A stretch of 64,000 nt of DNA, from positions 62,001 to 126,000 of the forward strand of contig CAJNCY010000001.1 of the NCBI GenBank assembly GCA_905221375.1, read 5' to 3'. A program made the translations under genes and the position numbers. The stretch comes from a bacterium (lineage in GTDB: Bacteria; Bacillota; Bacilli; Lactobacillales; Streptococcaceae). This document shows positions 38,387-46,614 of this stretch, in pieces (the first letter of the stretch is position 1; every line of letters starts with the position of its first letter). The notes under the pieces are model-generated. The model saw only the letters and a list, made by a program, of their open reading frames with translations, ran no database searches and had not been told where the DNA came from.

Positions 38387-39120
38387 CGACCTTCTCCCTT
38401 CTTAAACTGACGAGGTGTCACACCTGCAATCTGTTTAAACCGTTGGGTAAAATAGTTCATATCTTCAAAGCCAACCTTTTCAGCTATCTCATAAATCTTT
38501 AAATCTGTGGTCAAAAGCAAGAGCTTGGCTTGCTTGACACGCTCTCTCACCAGATAATCCTGAAAAGGTAGGCCCAACTCTTTCTTAATCAAAGAACTCA
38601 GATAAGTCGGACTAAAACCCAAGTCACTGGCCAAGCTCTTTAAACTAAATTGACTATCAGCTAGATGAGACTGGATTTTCTGGGCCATATTTCCTTCAAA
38701 CTTATCGGTTAATAAATCTTGTAACTGCTCTTCTTTCTCTTCCTTGTCCAACTTTTGCTTGATTTTCCCCAACATTTCCTCAATATCCTGACGAGAAAAG
38801 GGCTTGAGCAGGTAGTCGTCCACACCTAGTTTGACAGCAGACAAGGCATAATCAAAATCATCGTAGCCTGTCAAAAAAACTAGATGAACCTGAGGATAGG
38901 TTTCTCGGACCAGACTAGCCAACTGGATGCCATTTAGCTGAGGCATGTTGATATCGGTTAAAATGATATCTGGCACCTGCTTTTGTATCAATTCCCAAGC
39001 CTGCCTTCCATTTTCAGCTTGACCGATGATTTCCATATCGTAGGCTGCTACATTGACCAGCTTGGTCAAGCCTTGTCTTACCAGATATTCATCTTCTACG
39101 ATTAAGATTGTATAGGTCAT
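38383..39120 (-). CDS. Response regulator with AraC-type DNA-binding domain
   Basis: 245 residues: receiver domain (1-120) with acidic pocket VEDE, phospho-Asp in IILTDINMP (about 54) and Lys in YLLKPFS (about 103), then an AraC double helix-turn-helix (about 145-245: SLKSLASDLGFSPTYLSSLIKKELG and IYEIAEKVGFEDMNYFTQRFKQIAGVTPRQF). The start at 39120 follows AAAGGAGAG. Partner of the kinase encoded just downstream. This YesN-like architecture usually activates nearby genes, so zmpB or the redox operon may be targets. Confidence 0.94.
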   Translation of the reverse strand: MTYTILIVEDEYLVRQGLTKLVNVAAYDMEIIGQAENGRQAWELIQKQVPDIILTDINMPQLNGIQLASLVRETYPQVHLVFLTGYDDFDYALSAVKLGVDDYLLKPFSRQDIEEMLGKIKQKLDKEEKEEQLQDLLTDKFEGNMAQKIQSHLADSQFSLKSLASDLGFSPTYLSSLIKKELGLPFQDYLVRERVKQAKLLLLTTDLKIYEIAEKVGFEDMNYFTQRFKQIAGVTPRQFKKGEGR

Positions 39121-39190
39121 GCTTCTCTCCTTTGTCACTTACTAGTATCAGTATAGCAAAATTCTCCTCTAACTGCTTAGGAAAGCCCTC

Positions 39191-40303
39191 TTAATCGACA
39201 TAATCTAGTAAATAAGCATAGCCTTTTTCTTCCATTTGGTTTTTAGGAATAAAGCGGATGGAAAGACTATTGATACAGTAGCGCAAGCCACCCTTGTCCC
39301 GAGGCCCATCTGTAAAGACATGACCAAGGTGAGAATCTCCAACTCGGCTCCGCACTTCCATGCGTGTCATATTGTAAGACTTATCTTCTTTGTAAGTAGC
39401 AACATCTGGACTGATTGGTTGGGTGAAACTAGGCCAACCACAACCAGACTCAAACTTGTCCTTTGATGAAAAGAGGGGTTCGCCAGTTGCCACATCCACA
39501 TAGATACCGGATTCAAATTTATCCCAGTAGCGGTTTGAGAAAGCTCGTTCTGTTTGATTTTTCTGGGTAACTGCATACTCCTCAGGTGACAGGGTCTTTT
39601 TCAATTCTTCATCGCTTGGTTTGGGATATTTGCTAGCATCGATGACGGGATAGGCCGCCTGATTGACATTGATATGGCAGTAGCCATTTGGATTTTTCTT
39701 GAGATAGTCTTGGTGGTAATCCTCAGCCACTATAAAATTCTTCAAGGTTTCCTTTTCAACTGCTAGAGGTTGATCGTATTTCTTAGCCACCTCATCAAAG
39801 ACTTGGTTAATCACCTCTAAATCCTTGTCATCTGTGTAATAAACACCAGTACGGTACTGGGTTCCCACATCATTTCCTTGTTTATTTTTGCTGGTTGGAT
39901 TGATAATGCGGAAATAGTGAAGCAGGATTTCCTTGAGGGAAATTTGCTTGGCATCATAGGTGACATGGACAGTCTCCGCATGTCCAGTTTGGTTAATCAA
40001 TTCGTACTTGGTTGTTTCCCCTCTACCGTTTGCATAGCCTGAAACGGCATCCGTCACCCCGGGAACGCGTGAGAAGTATTCCTCAACTCCCCAGAAACAT
40101 CCCCCAGCTAGATAAATTTCGTGCAAGTCTGCATCTTTACTAACTTCTGTTTTTTTCACTGTTTTTCCTCCTTGACTAACTGATGCTTTCTCAATTTGCG
40201 AGCTATCTGTCTGCCCTGCATTTCGCATCAATAGAAAATAAAAACCGCTTATGGCTAGGAAAAAGATTCCTGCCAAGACAAAAAATTTTACTTTATCATT
40301 CAT
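39191..40303 (-). CDS. msrAB2: Membrane-anchored peptide methionine sulfoxide reductase MsrA-MsrB
   Basis: A 370-residue fusion that repairs both stereoisomers of methionine sulfoxide in surface proteins. N-terminal membrane helix (about 7-25), MsrA domain with the catalytic cysteine in [12 protein letters not shown] (about 68-79), then MsrB with SGCGWPSF zinc/substrate region, [10 protein letters not shown] and the catalytic cysteine in [13 protein letters not shown] (about 345). The anchor marks it as the extracytoplasmic form. It is last in the ccdA - TlpA-like - msrAB operon, which supplies electrons through the membrane. Confidence 0.95.
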   Translation of the reverse strand: MNDKVKFFVLAGIFFLAISGFYFLLMRNAGQTDSSQIEKASVSQGGKTVKKTEVSKDADLHEIYLAGGCFWGVEEYFSRVPGVTDAVSGYANGRGETTKYELINQTGHAETVHVTYDAKQISLKEILLHYFRIINPTSKNKQGNDVGTQYRTGVYYTDDKDLEVINQVFDEVAKKYDQPLAVEKETLKNFIVAEDYHQDYLKKNPNGYCHINVNQAAYPVIDASKYPKPSDEELKKTLSPEEYAVTQKNQTERAFSNRYWDKFESGIYVDVATGEPLFSSKDKFESGCGWPSFTQPISPDVATYKEDKSYNMTRMEVRSRVGDSHLGHVFTDGPRDKGGLRYCINSLSIRFIPKNQMEEKGYAYLLDYVD

Positions 40304-40312
40304 GGCCTTTCT

Positions 40313-40876
40313 CTACCCCATTTCTTTCAATGTTTTTAAAATCATATCCTTATCCATAAAACCTGGTTGCGTCTTGACCAGTTTTCCTTCCTTGTCTATA
40401 AAGGCTTGAGTTGGGTAAGAACGAACGCCATAACTTTCTAAAAGTTTACCTGATGGGTCAATTAGAACTGGGAAATTTTTATAATCCAAGCCCTTGTACC
40501 AGTTCTTAAAGTCTGCTTCTGCTTGTTCCCCCTTGTGTCCAGGAGACACCACTGTCAAGACCACATAGTCATCACCAGCATCCTTAGCAATTTCATCCGT
40601 ATCTGGAAGACTGGCTAGACAGATGGAACACCAAGAAGCCCAGAATTTGAGATAGACTTTCTTGTCCTTGTAGTCAGACAAGCGGTAGGTCTTGCCATCT
40701 ACACCTGTTAGTTCAAAATCAGCGACTTCCTGACCTTTAGTCGCAGTTTGTGAACTGACTTGTTCTGTTTTTGTTTTCTCCTTCATAGTAGCTTCGTCTG
40801 ACATATTTTTAGCCGAACAGGCTGCCAAACAACAGATTGAGCCTACTCCAAGGAGACATGTTTGCCATTTTTTCAT
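40313..40876 (-). CDS. Thioredoxin-like lipoprotein (TlpA/Etrx type)
   Basis: A 187-residue lipoprotein with lipobox LAAC near residue 21 and a TlpA-like thioredoxin fold with active site WASWCSIC (about 84-91). It should carry electrons from CcdA to the adjacent MsrAB on the outer surface, as Etrx2 does in pneumococcus. The start at 40876 follows GAGGAAAAAG; the longer ATG 40897 overlaps the ccdA end. It starts 14 bases after the ccdA stop and ends 9 bases before msrAB. Confidence 0.93.
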   Translation of the reverse strand: MKKWQTCLLGVGSICCLAACSAKNMSDEATMKEKTKTEQVSSQTATKGQEVADFELTGVDGKTYRLSDYKDKKVYLKFWASWCSICLASLPDTDEIAKDAGDDYVVLTVVSPGHKGEQAEADFKNWYKGLDYKNFPVLIDPSGKLLESYGVRSYPTQAFIDKEGKLVKTQPGFMDKDMILKTLKEMG

Positions 40877-40889
40877 TTCTTTTTCCTCT

Positions 40890-41600
40890 CTATTCAAATA
40901 ATGTAGTCAAAATGGAAGCATTTCCCAAAAGCACCAAGATTCCCATCACGATAATGAGGAAACCACCTACTTTTTTGAGAGTTCCGAGGTAGGGATGAAG
41001 TTTTCGGAAATGTTTCAAAACATAGCTGGAGGCAAGAGCTAGAACCAAAAACGGTAGCGCCAAACCCAGTGTGTAAATCAACATGAGACCAGCTCCCTGC
41101 CAAGCACCTGAGCCACCTGAAGCCGCCAAGGCCAAAACAGATCCAAGAACCGGCCCCACACATGGCGTCCAAGCAAAACTAAAGGTCAAGCCCAGTAAAA
41201 ATGCCTGACTATAGCCCTTACCCTTTTGCCCCTGTCTCTGTAATTGTAACCTTCTTTCCTTGTAAAGTCCCTTCAAATGTAAAACTTCCATCTGGTGCAA
41301 GCCCAAGAGAATGATAACCGCACCCGTCACATACTGAAACCAAGAAGCATACAGCAAATCTCCTAAAAAACCAGCACCATATCCCAGTAAGATAAAGATA
41401 AAGGATATCCCTGCTATAAAGGCCAGAGTTCGCAATAAACTGACAACTGAGATTGAAAATTTGCCACTAGAAGCCTGAGCACCATCTTTGTCATCCAACA
41501 AGACCCCTGCATAGACTGGCAACAAGGGTAAGATACAAGGAGAAAAGAAGGAAAGAATTCCAGCAAGAAAAACACTGATAAAAAAGATTATATTATCCAT
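40890..41600 (-). CDS. ccdA: Thiol-disulfide electron carrier CcdA
   Basis: A 236-residue integral membrane protein with six predicted helices. The paired cysteines needed for electron transfer are visible in FFSPCILPLLPVYAG (about 23) and FAWTPCVGPVLG (about 143). It moves reducing power from cytosolic thioredoxin to extracytoplasmic thiol proteins. First gene of the three-gene redox operon. Confidence 0.95.
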   Translation of the reverse strand: MDNIIFFISVFLAGILSFFSPCILPLLPVYAGVLLDDKDGAQASSGKFSISVVSLLRTLAFIAGISFIFILLGYGAGFLGDLLYASWFQYVTGAVIILLGLHQMEVLHLKGLYKERRLQLQRQGQKGKGYSQAFLLGLTFSFAWTPCVGPVLGSVLALAASGGSGAWQGAGLMLIYTLGLALPFLVLALASSYVLKHFRKLHPYLGTLKKVGGFLIIVMGILVLLGNASILTTLFE

Positions 41601-41714
41601 TGCCTTCCTCCATTCTTTGATTTGATAGGACTATTATAGCCCCAAAAATCAAGAAAAAATAGGGACAATGATAGGGAAAAATAGGAATTTAATCAGGTTA
41701 TGTAAAAAATGTTG

Positions 41715-41741
41715 CAAAAAAGCCAGACAAAGTCTGACTTT
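41715..41741 (-). terminator. Terminator of the GNAT gene at 41766
   Basis: AAAGTCAGAC/GTCTGGCTTT stem (minus strand, one G-U pair, loop TTT) with a run of T after it. Confidence 0.85.
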
Positions 41742-41765
41742 GATGGAAACTGAAAAGAAAATTCA

Positions 41766-42314
41766 CTAGTCTTCCCTACTTATCTGATAATAAATAAGGT
41801 CCGCAAGATAGCCTTTTCTCTCTACACCATTGGTAATAGTCTTTAGATAGGACATTCCAGCCTTCTCCATGACACGACCTGAAGCTGGATTGAGACTGGC
41901 ATAACGTGCCTTGACTTTTTGAAAGTCTGCTTGAGTAAAACAAAAGTCCAAGACAGCTTTCAAGGCCTCCGTCATTATACCATTTCCCCAGTAAACCTTT
42001 CCTAGCACATAGCCAATTTCACAAGAAGAATCGTTCTCATCCATTGCAACGATGCTGATATCTCCTATCACTTGTTCTGGATTTTCTTTGAGACAAATCG
42101 CCAATTTGTAATAGTTGGGATTTGCATAGGAGGCAACCCAATTACGAATGGAGTTTCGAGTCACCTCGACATCAGGATGAGGATCCCAAGTGACGTAGGT
42201 TAGATTCTCAGCAGACGAAGCCCAATTTTGAAACATGGCCTCTGCATCGCTCTCCACAAATCTTCTTAAAATCAAACGTTCTGTCTGTAATATTTGCGTA
42301 CCGATTGCTTTCAT
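41766..42314 (-). CDS. GNAT acetyltransferase, RimJ/RimL type
   Basis: 182 residues with the RimL-like start LQTERLILRRFVESDAEAMFQNWAS, the acetyl-CoA region EIGYVLGKVYWGNGIMTEALKAVLDF (about 99-124; the usual Q/RxxGxG/A reads K-V-Y-W-G-N-G) and ASLNPASGRVMEKAGM (about 142). It may acetylate a ribosomal-protein N-terminus or a small molecule. Its start follows a noncoding stretch of about 400 bases; a terminator follows it. Confidence 0.88.
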   Translation of the reverse strand: MKAIGTQILQTERLILRRFVESDAEAMFQNWASSAENLTYVTWDPHPDVEVTRNSIRNWVASYANPNYYKLAICLKENPEQVIGDISIVAMDENDSSCEIGYVLGKVYWGNGIMTEALKAVLDFCFTQADFQKVKARYASLNPASGRVMEKAGMSYLKTITNGVERKGYLADLIYYQISRED

Positions 42315-42714
42315 GATACTACCTCACTTTCTGATAGATGATTCTCTGTCCAATCTCCATTGAAACTTGTTTTGCTTTTGAATTTCAAGGCTCAAGCTAA
42401 AAAGGTCCACTGGACCTTCTTCACTTACCTGTTTCCATGCTCGGGGTAAAAAGACTAAACTCAGTAACAGCTAGGAAACAAGTGTTTTATCTAATCCCTT
42501 GACGCAGTCGCTGTCTGGTTTGAAATGCGCTTTACCAAGCTTTTTCAAACCTAGTCATCGTTGCGGGGGTGAGACGACGAAATCGAACTCTTCGAGTTAC
42601 CGGACCTACTCTCACTTTTTTATTTCAAGGTGAGAGCAAGAAGCTAAAAAGGTCCCCCGGACCTCCTCGTTTTCCCGTTTCTAGACTCGGGCTGAAAACC
42701 TCCACTGGAGGTTT
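42315..42714. other. Noncoding stretch with two diverged repeat copies and an orphan hairpin
   Basis: No convincing gene is present; a plus-strand open frame at 42569-42832 runs into nadE antisense and has no family look. Two imperfect copies of one sequence are visible (42380-42457 and 42621-42700). Each has TTTCAAGG, AGCTAAAAAGGTCC, a GGTCC/GGACC hairpin and a later ACTCGGG- or GCTCGGG-like block. Between them is a plus-strand terminator-like structure. The copies suggest a dispersed small repeat family, perhaps SPRITE-like, that I cannot name with certainty. Confidence 0.6.
42566..42622 (+). terminator. Orphan plus-strand terminator-like structure
   Basis: Outer arms GTGAGA (42569-42574) and TCTCAC (42610-42615), inner stem AACTC-TTC-GAGTT (42586-42598), followed by six T. 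No plus-strand gene lies upstream for more than 17 kb, so it is either a dispersed repeat or the 3' end of a small RNA. Confidence 0.45.
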
Positions 42715-42715
42715 T
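42695..42715 (-). terminator. Terminator of pncB-nadE
   Basis: Perfect AAAACCTCC/GGAGGTTTT stem with a three-base loop directly after the nadE stop. Confidence 0.85.
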
Positions 42716-43539
42716 CACTCCCAAAAGTCATCAAATACGGTGATTGGTAGGTGGCGTTTGTGTTGGCCTTTATGCCACCAGTTTTCAATAGTCGCTTGGG
42801 CTTCTGGGCTGATTGTTTTGCCTTCTAAGTAGTCGTCAATCTCCTCATAGGTAACTCCAAGTGCAACTTCATCAGCTAGGCCTGGTTTGTCTTCTTCTAG
42901 GTCTGCTGTTGGGATTTTTTCATAAAGGGCTGAGTCTGCACCAAGTTCCTTCAATAGTTGTTTTCCTTGACGTTTATTGAGACGGAAAAGGGGTAAAATA
43001 TCTGCACCGCCGTCACCAAACTTGGTAAAGAAACCTGTGATATTTTCCGCAGCATGGTCTGTTCCAATGACCGCTCCGCTATGGGCACCTGCCAGGGCAT
43101 ACTGAGCAATCATACGGCAACGAGCCTTGATATTGCCCTTGTTGAAGTCTGAAACAGAGCTTCCTGTCGCTTCAACTGCAGCTGTCATGGCGTCAGCAGA
43201 TTCCTTGATATTAACTACCAAGCTGACATCAGGTTGGATAAAGGCTAGGGCTTTTTTGGCATCTGCTTCATCAGCTTGCACTCCGTATGGCAAGCGGACA
43301 GCGATAAATTTGTAGCTGTCATCTCCTGTCTCAGCTCGCAGTTCTTCCATAGCTAATTGGGCCAAGCGACCTGCCAAGGTTGAGTCCTGACCTCCAGAAA
43401 TCCCTAGTACAAAGGTTTTTAGGAAGGGATGTTTTTTCAGGTATCTCTTTAAGAAATCAATAGAACGACGGATTTCTTCCTGGGCATCAATCACAGGTTT
43501 CACACCTAGTTCTTGGATAATCGCTTCTTGCAAACTCAT
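42715..43539 (-). CDS. nadE: Ammonia-dependent NAD synthetase
   Basis: Amidates nicotinate adenine dinucleotide to NAD. 274 residues with the pyrophosphatase loop [16 protein letters not shown] (about 45-60), [22 protein letters not shown] (about 161-182) and the C-terminal [18 protein letters not shown]. There is no glutaminase domain, so it uses free ammonia. The start overlaps the pncB stop by four bases (ATGA). Confidence 0.96.
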   Translation of the reverse strand: MSLQEAIIQELGVKPVIDAQEEIRRSIDFLKRYLKKHPFLKTFVLGISGGQDSTLAGRLAQLAMEELRAETGDDSYKFIAVRLPYGVQADEADAKKALAFIQPDVSLVVNIKESADAMTAAVEATGSSVSDFNKGNIKARCRMIAQYALAGAHSGAVIGTDHAAENITGFFTKFGDGGADILPLFRLNKRQGKQLLKELGADSALYEKIPTADLEEDKPGLADEVALGVTYEEIDDYLEGKTISPEAQATIENWWHKGQHKRHLPITVFDDFWE

Positions 43540-44996
43540 TCTTCTTCTCCTTCACCAAGGGCTTCCTTGCGCATCTTATCAATCAAGTCCATCTTGTCTT
43601 GCCATACATCACGCGCCAAATCCACTGGATAATGTTGCGGATTGAGCACGCGCTTGTACTCATCCCACAGCTTGTCAAATTCCTTACGGGCATAATCCTG
43701 AATCTCAGTTAAGCTAGGCAACTTGTAAATCAGTTTTCCGTCCTTGAAGATATCCACTAAGAGAGGAACAGCATCAAAATTACGAACCGTCTTCTTGATG
43801 TATGTATAGGTCGGATGGAACATCTTGATTTCTGTCATGTCGTTCACATCCACACCGTCATAAGTGATGTAATCACCTTCTGACTTGCCTTTTTCACGAC
43901 TGGTAATTCGCCACACCTGCTTCTTACCTGGCGTCGATACTTTTTCCGCATTATTAGACAGCTTGATGGTATTGCGCATCTGACCATTTTCATCTTCGAT
44001 GGCCACAATCTTATAAACTGCTCCAAGAGCTGGTTGGTCATAGGCTGTAATCAGCTTGGTCCCCACGCCCCAGACATCAATCTTAGCCTTTTGCATCTTG
44101 AGGTTGAGGATAGTATTTTCATCCAAATCATTAGAAGCATAAATCTTAGCCTCTGTAAATCCAGCCTCGTCCAATTGCTGACGTACTTTCTTAGAAATGT
44201 AGGCAATATCCCCTGAGTCAATCCGCACACCCATAAAGTTAATCTGGTCACCCAGCTCACGCGCCACCTGAATAGCAGCTGGCACACCGATACGAAGGGT
44301 GTCATAGGTATCCACAAGAAAGACACAATTCTTGTGGGTCGCAGCGTAAGCCTTAAAGGCCTCATAGTCGTTACCATAAACCTGTACCAAGGCATGGGCA
44401 TGAGTCCCCAAGACAGGAATATCAAAGAGTTTACCAGCACGCACGTTACTAGTTCCATTGGCACCACCAATCACCGCTGCGCGTGTTCCCCAGATAGCCG
44501 CATCCATTTCTTGCGCCCGACGTGTTCCAAACTCCATCAAAGGTTCATCTTCGATGACCGAACGAATACGAGCTGCCTTAGTCGCCACCAAGGTCTGGTA
44601 GTTGACGATATTCAAAAGGGCTGTTTCGACCAACTGACATTGGGCTAGAGGGCCTTCCACCTGCACAATCGGTTCATTAGCAAAAACCAAATCCCCTTCT
44701 TGGGCAGAACGAACGGTCAACTCCAACTTGAAATTGCGGAGATAGTCCAAGAATGCCCCATGATAGCCAAGCGACTCCAAATAGGCGATATCACTATCTG
44801 AAAAACGCAAGTCTTCAAGATAATTCACAATTCTTTCCAAACCAGCAAAAACCGCATACCCATTCTTAAAAGGCTGTTGGCGGAAATACACCTCAAAGAC
44901 CGCCTTCTTATTGTGAATCCCTTGGTCAAAGTAAACCTGCATCATGTTAATCTGGTACAAGTCCGTGTGCAATGTCAAACTATCATCTGGATACAT
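43536..44996 (-). CDS. pncB: Nicotinate phosphoribosyltransferase
   Basis: Makes nicotinate mononucleotide from nicotinate and PRPP, the entry of salvaged niacin into NAD. 486 residues with the family start [33 protein letters not shown] and [12 protein letters not shown] regions, and [14 protein letters not shown]. Together with nadE it forms a short salvage operon; nadD is elsewhere. The leader holds an extended -10 promoter and an inverted repeat. Confidence 0.96.
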   Translation of the reverse strand: MYPDDSLTLHTDLYQINMMQVYFDQGIHNKKAVFEVYFRQQPFKNGYAVFAGLERIVNYLEDLRFSDSDIAYLESLGYHGAFLDYLRNFKLELTVRSAQEGDLVFANEPIVQVEGPLAQCQLVETALLNIVNYQTLVATKAARIRSVIEDEPLMEFGTRRAQEMDAAIWGTRAAVIGGANGTSNVRAGKLFDIPVLGTHAHALVQVYGNDYEAFKAYAATHKNCVFLVDTYDTLRIGVPAAIQVARELGDQINFMGVRIDSGDIAYISKKVRQQLDEAGFTEAKIYASNDLDENTILNLKMQKAKIDVWGVGTKLITAYDQPALGAVYKIVAIEDENGQMRNTIKLSNNAEKVSTPGKKQVWRITSREKGKSEGDYITYDGVDVNDMTEIKMFHPTYTYIKKTVRNFDAVPLLVDIFKDGKLIYKLPSLTEIQDYARKEFDKLWDEYKRVLNPQHYPVDLARDVWQDKMDLIDKMRKEALGEGEEE

Positions 44997-45023
44997 ACTT
45001 TTCCTACTTCCTTAACTAGAAAC

Positions 45024-45051
45024 ACATGAAAATTTTCAAAAACTTTCATGT
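45024..45051. promoter_or_regulatory. Inverted repeat in the pncB leader
   Basis: Perfect 8-base arms ACATGAAA/TTTCATGT spaced by 12 bases, between the predicted transcription start (about 45064) and the pncB ribosome site. No T run follows, so it is a better operator or RNA-hairpin candidate than a terminator. A niacin regulator (NiaR) site is possible but I cannot confirm the consensus. Confidence 0.45.
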
Positions 45052-45070
45052 ATTCCAATAAATTAGTACT

Positions 45071-45079
45071 ATTATATCA
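45071..45079 (-). promoter_or_regulatory. Extended -10 promoter of pncB-nadE
   Basis: TGATATAAT on the minus strand (perfect TATAAT with TG-n). The -35 is weak. Confidence 0.65.
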
Positions 45080-45111
45080 CATTTTAGCTGGATTGAGAAA
45101 AGAGTAACAAG

Positions 45112-45600
45112 CTATTCTCCACTCTCCAGTTCATCCATGTCTTGCTCAAATTTTTTCTGGGCCCATTCGCCATAACTCTTAAGACCAAGATTGCCAATAA
45201 AGACCCAAGGAAGGTAAATAACATAAGTAATGACCCAAGCAGACAGGTATTTAACGTTCAAAGGATTGTGCTGATAAATTTCTATGTTGAATTGATAATT
45301 CTGTAACATCAAAAGAGCCGTAATAGCCAAGGTTAGTAAAAAACAACCCAAAATCGTAAAATGAAAACGACTATAGTAGGTTACTCCCAGATAACGAGCA
45401 CGGTTGAAAAAGAAGAAAATTCCTACTATCAGAGTATAGACTAGAAAATTCGGATTAAAAAGAGATGGAGCCAACACTGCCACCAAATAGCTTAGAAGTA
45501 CAAGCCCAATAAAGAGTGAAAAAGATTCTGCCCCAGCTTTATTGATTAGTTGTTCTTCTCTTTCGTCAAGTAATTGATAATAAAAAAATCTATTTTTCAT
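45112..45600 (-). CDS. Membrane protein, DUF3278-like, unknown function
   Basis: 162 residues: charged start (LLDEREEQLINKAGAESFSLF), four membrane helices (about 26-48, 54-66, 82-102, 122-142), charged tail. The pattern fits the DUF3278 family, which is usually coupled to a small XRE regulator. It starts MKNR like the neighbouring protein and overlaps it by 11 bases, as that gene overlaps the regulator. The two membrane genes look like products of tandem duplication. Confidence 0.8.
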   Translation of the reverse strand: MKNRFFYYQLLDEREEQLINKAGAESFSLFIGLVLLSYLVAVLAPSLFNPNFLVYTLIVGIFFFFNRARYLGVTYYSRFHFTILGCFLLTLAITALLMLQNYQFNIEIYQHNPLNVKYLSAWVITYVIYLPWVFIGNLGLKSYGEWAQKKFEQDMDELESGE

Positions 45601-46063
45601 CTTCTTCCTCCCAAACTTGCTGATTTCTGCGATTCAAGTATAGGATAACTCTATCCATAGAATAACTCCCAACGAGATAGATGATAACTGCTAGAACCAC
45701 TTTTAGGGAGTACTTCCAAGTCAATAGACTGACCAGCTCCTCGCGATTGCCTATGATATCAATCAATAAAATCACTATAGAAAATCCCAAAGCAGATAAA
45801 ATTCTTTCTTTTCCAGTATTCTCAACAATATCTCGAATATCAATTCCTACATACATGCGGCGAATAATGGCATACAAACCTACTCCAATCAATAAAAGTA
45901 ATTCTGGTGAATAGGATAGAAGCGTTAAATTAAAAATATAAACTTTGGCAAAAATTTCCAGTGCCAAAAATAGGCACATTCCCAAAAGAATTTCTCCTGA
46001 AATCTTTCCATCCAATTTTTCTGTACGTTCATCTTTGATCACAAGTTTTTTTCTATTTTTCAT
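45590..46063 (-). CDS. Membrane protein paralogue, DUF6773/DUF3278-like
   Basis: 157 residues beginning MKNRKKLVIKDERTEKLDGKISGE; four helices (about 26-46, 53-65, 86-104, 117-138). It ends VWEEEDEK, the same last residues as the XRE protein upstream; the codons carry the ribosome site (GGGAGGAAGAAG) for the next gene. Function unknown. Confidence 0.8.
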   Translation of the reverse strand: MKNRKKLVIKDERTEKLDGKISGEILLGMCLFLALEIFAKVYIFNLTLLSYSPELLLLIGVGLYAIIRRMYVGIDIRDIVENTGKERILSALGFSIVILLIDIIGNREELVSLLTWKYSLKVVLAVIIYLVGSYSMDRVILYLNRRNQQVWEEEDEK

Positions 46064-46262
46064 CTTCTTCCTCCCAAAATAGTTGGTCTAATGTTTTTCC
46101 TAAGCATCTGCAAATGGACTGGCAGAGGGAGAGACTAGGATTGTATTTCCCAGCTTCAATCAAGCCTATAGTCTGCCTAGTAACGCCCACAGCTTCTGCC
46201 AAATCCCCTTGTGTTAAATCACGCTCCACCCGAGCTAATTTTAATTTTAAATTTTTAGCCAC
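46053..46262 (-). CDS. XRE-family transcriptional regulator
   Basis: 69 residues, a Cro/CI helix-turn-helix throughout: LKLKLARVERDLTQGDLAEAVGVTRQTIGLIEAGKYNPSLSL, then SICRCLGKTLDQLFW. The start codon is GTG (46262) after GGAGGACGCTA. This compact type often controls the membrane-protein gene directly downstream, here overlapping by 11 bases. Confidence 0.92.
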   Translation of the reverse strand: MAKNLKLKLARVERDLTQGDLAEAVGVTRQTIGLIEAGKYNPSLSLCQSICRCLGKTLDQLFWEEEDEK

Positions 46263-46309
46263 TAGCGTCCTCCTTCACATTCTTAAAAAGTTGCGCTTCT
46301 TTTAAAAAC

Positions 46310-46337
46310 ATTATACCATATATCTAACTTAATGCAA
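46310..46337 (-). promoter_or_regulatory. Promoter of the XRE-membrane protein operon
   Basis: -35 TTGCAT (46332-46337), 16-base spacer, extended -10 TGGTATAAT (-10 at 46310-46315). An AT dinucleotide run overlaps the -35 side. Confidence 0.65.
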
Positions 46338-46370
46338 TATATATATATCATTTTGTAAGATTTTATTAAC

Positions 46371-46401
46371 AAAAAAACTCTCTACTACAAAAAATAGAGA
46401 G
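46371..46401 (-). terminator. Terminator after the HAD pseudogene
   Basis: CTCTCTA/TAGAGAG stem with a 10-base loop; seven T follow on the minus strand. Confidence 0.85.
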
Positions 46402-46409
46402 CGTTGCCT

Positions 46410-46607
46410 TTAAATATAGGATTTCAAAATATCAACGACATCACTTCTTTTCTTAACCTGATAAGACTTGATTCCCAATTTCTCAGATGCAATTGTATTG
46501 TCCTAAATATCACCTAGAAAGACACAACTTGTAGGATTTAACTGGTATTTATCGAGAATCTACTTCATACTTATGTCATGCCCCCCCTCTTTGATTTATG
46601 CTTTCAT
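46410..46607 (-). pseudogene. Remnant of a HAD-superfamily hydrolase
   Basis: Read in one frame from ATG 46607 (after AAGGAGAAT) to TAA 46410, the 66 codons hold three in-frame stops (codons 4, 17 and 36). The sequence between them includes ILDKYQLNPTSCVFLGDI, a stop, then DNTIASEKLGIKSYQV and DVVDILKSYI. This matches the C-terminal part of HAD phosphatases (the GD...D motif 4 and following A-x-x-LG). The ribosome site and terminator are kept, while the N-terminal catalytic DxD part is missing. It lies 7 bases after an acetyltransferase gene. Confidence 0.75.
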
Positions 46608-46614
46608 ATTCTCC

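Noticed and set aside
42569-42832. Plus-strand open frame of 87 codons in the noncoding stretch
   Set aside because: It covers a terminator-like hairpin and repeats, then runs antisense into nadE. No good ribosome site, biased composition, no motif.
46340-46350. AT dinucleotide run near the XRE promoter as a phase-variable tract
   Set aside because: Only about five to six AT units, too short to predict frequent slippage, although it lies next to the -35 hexamer.
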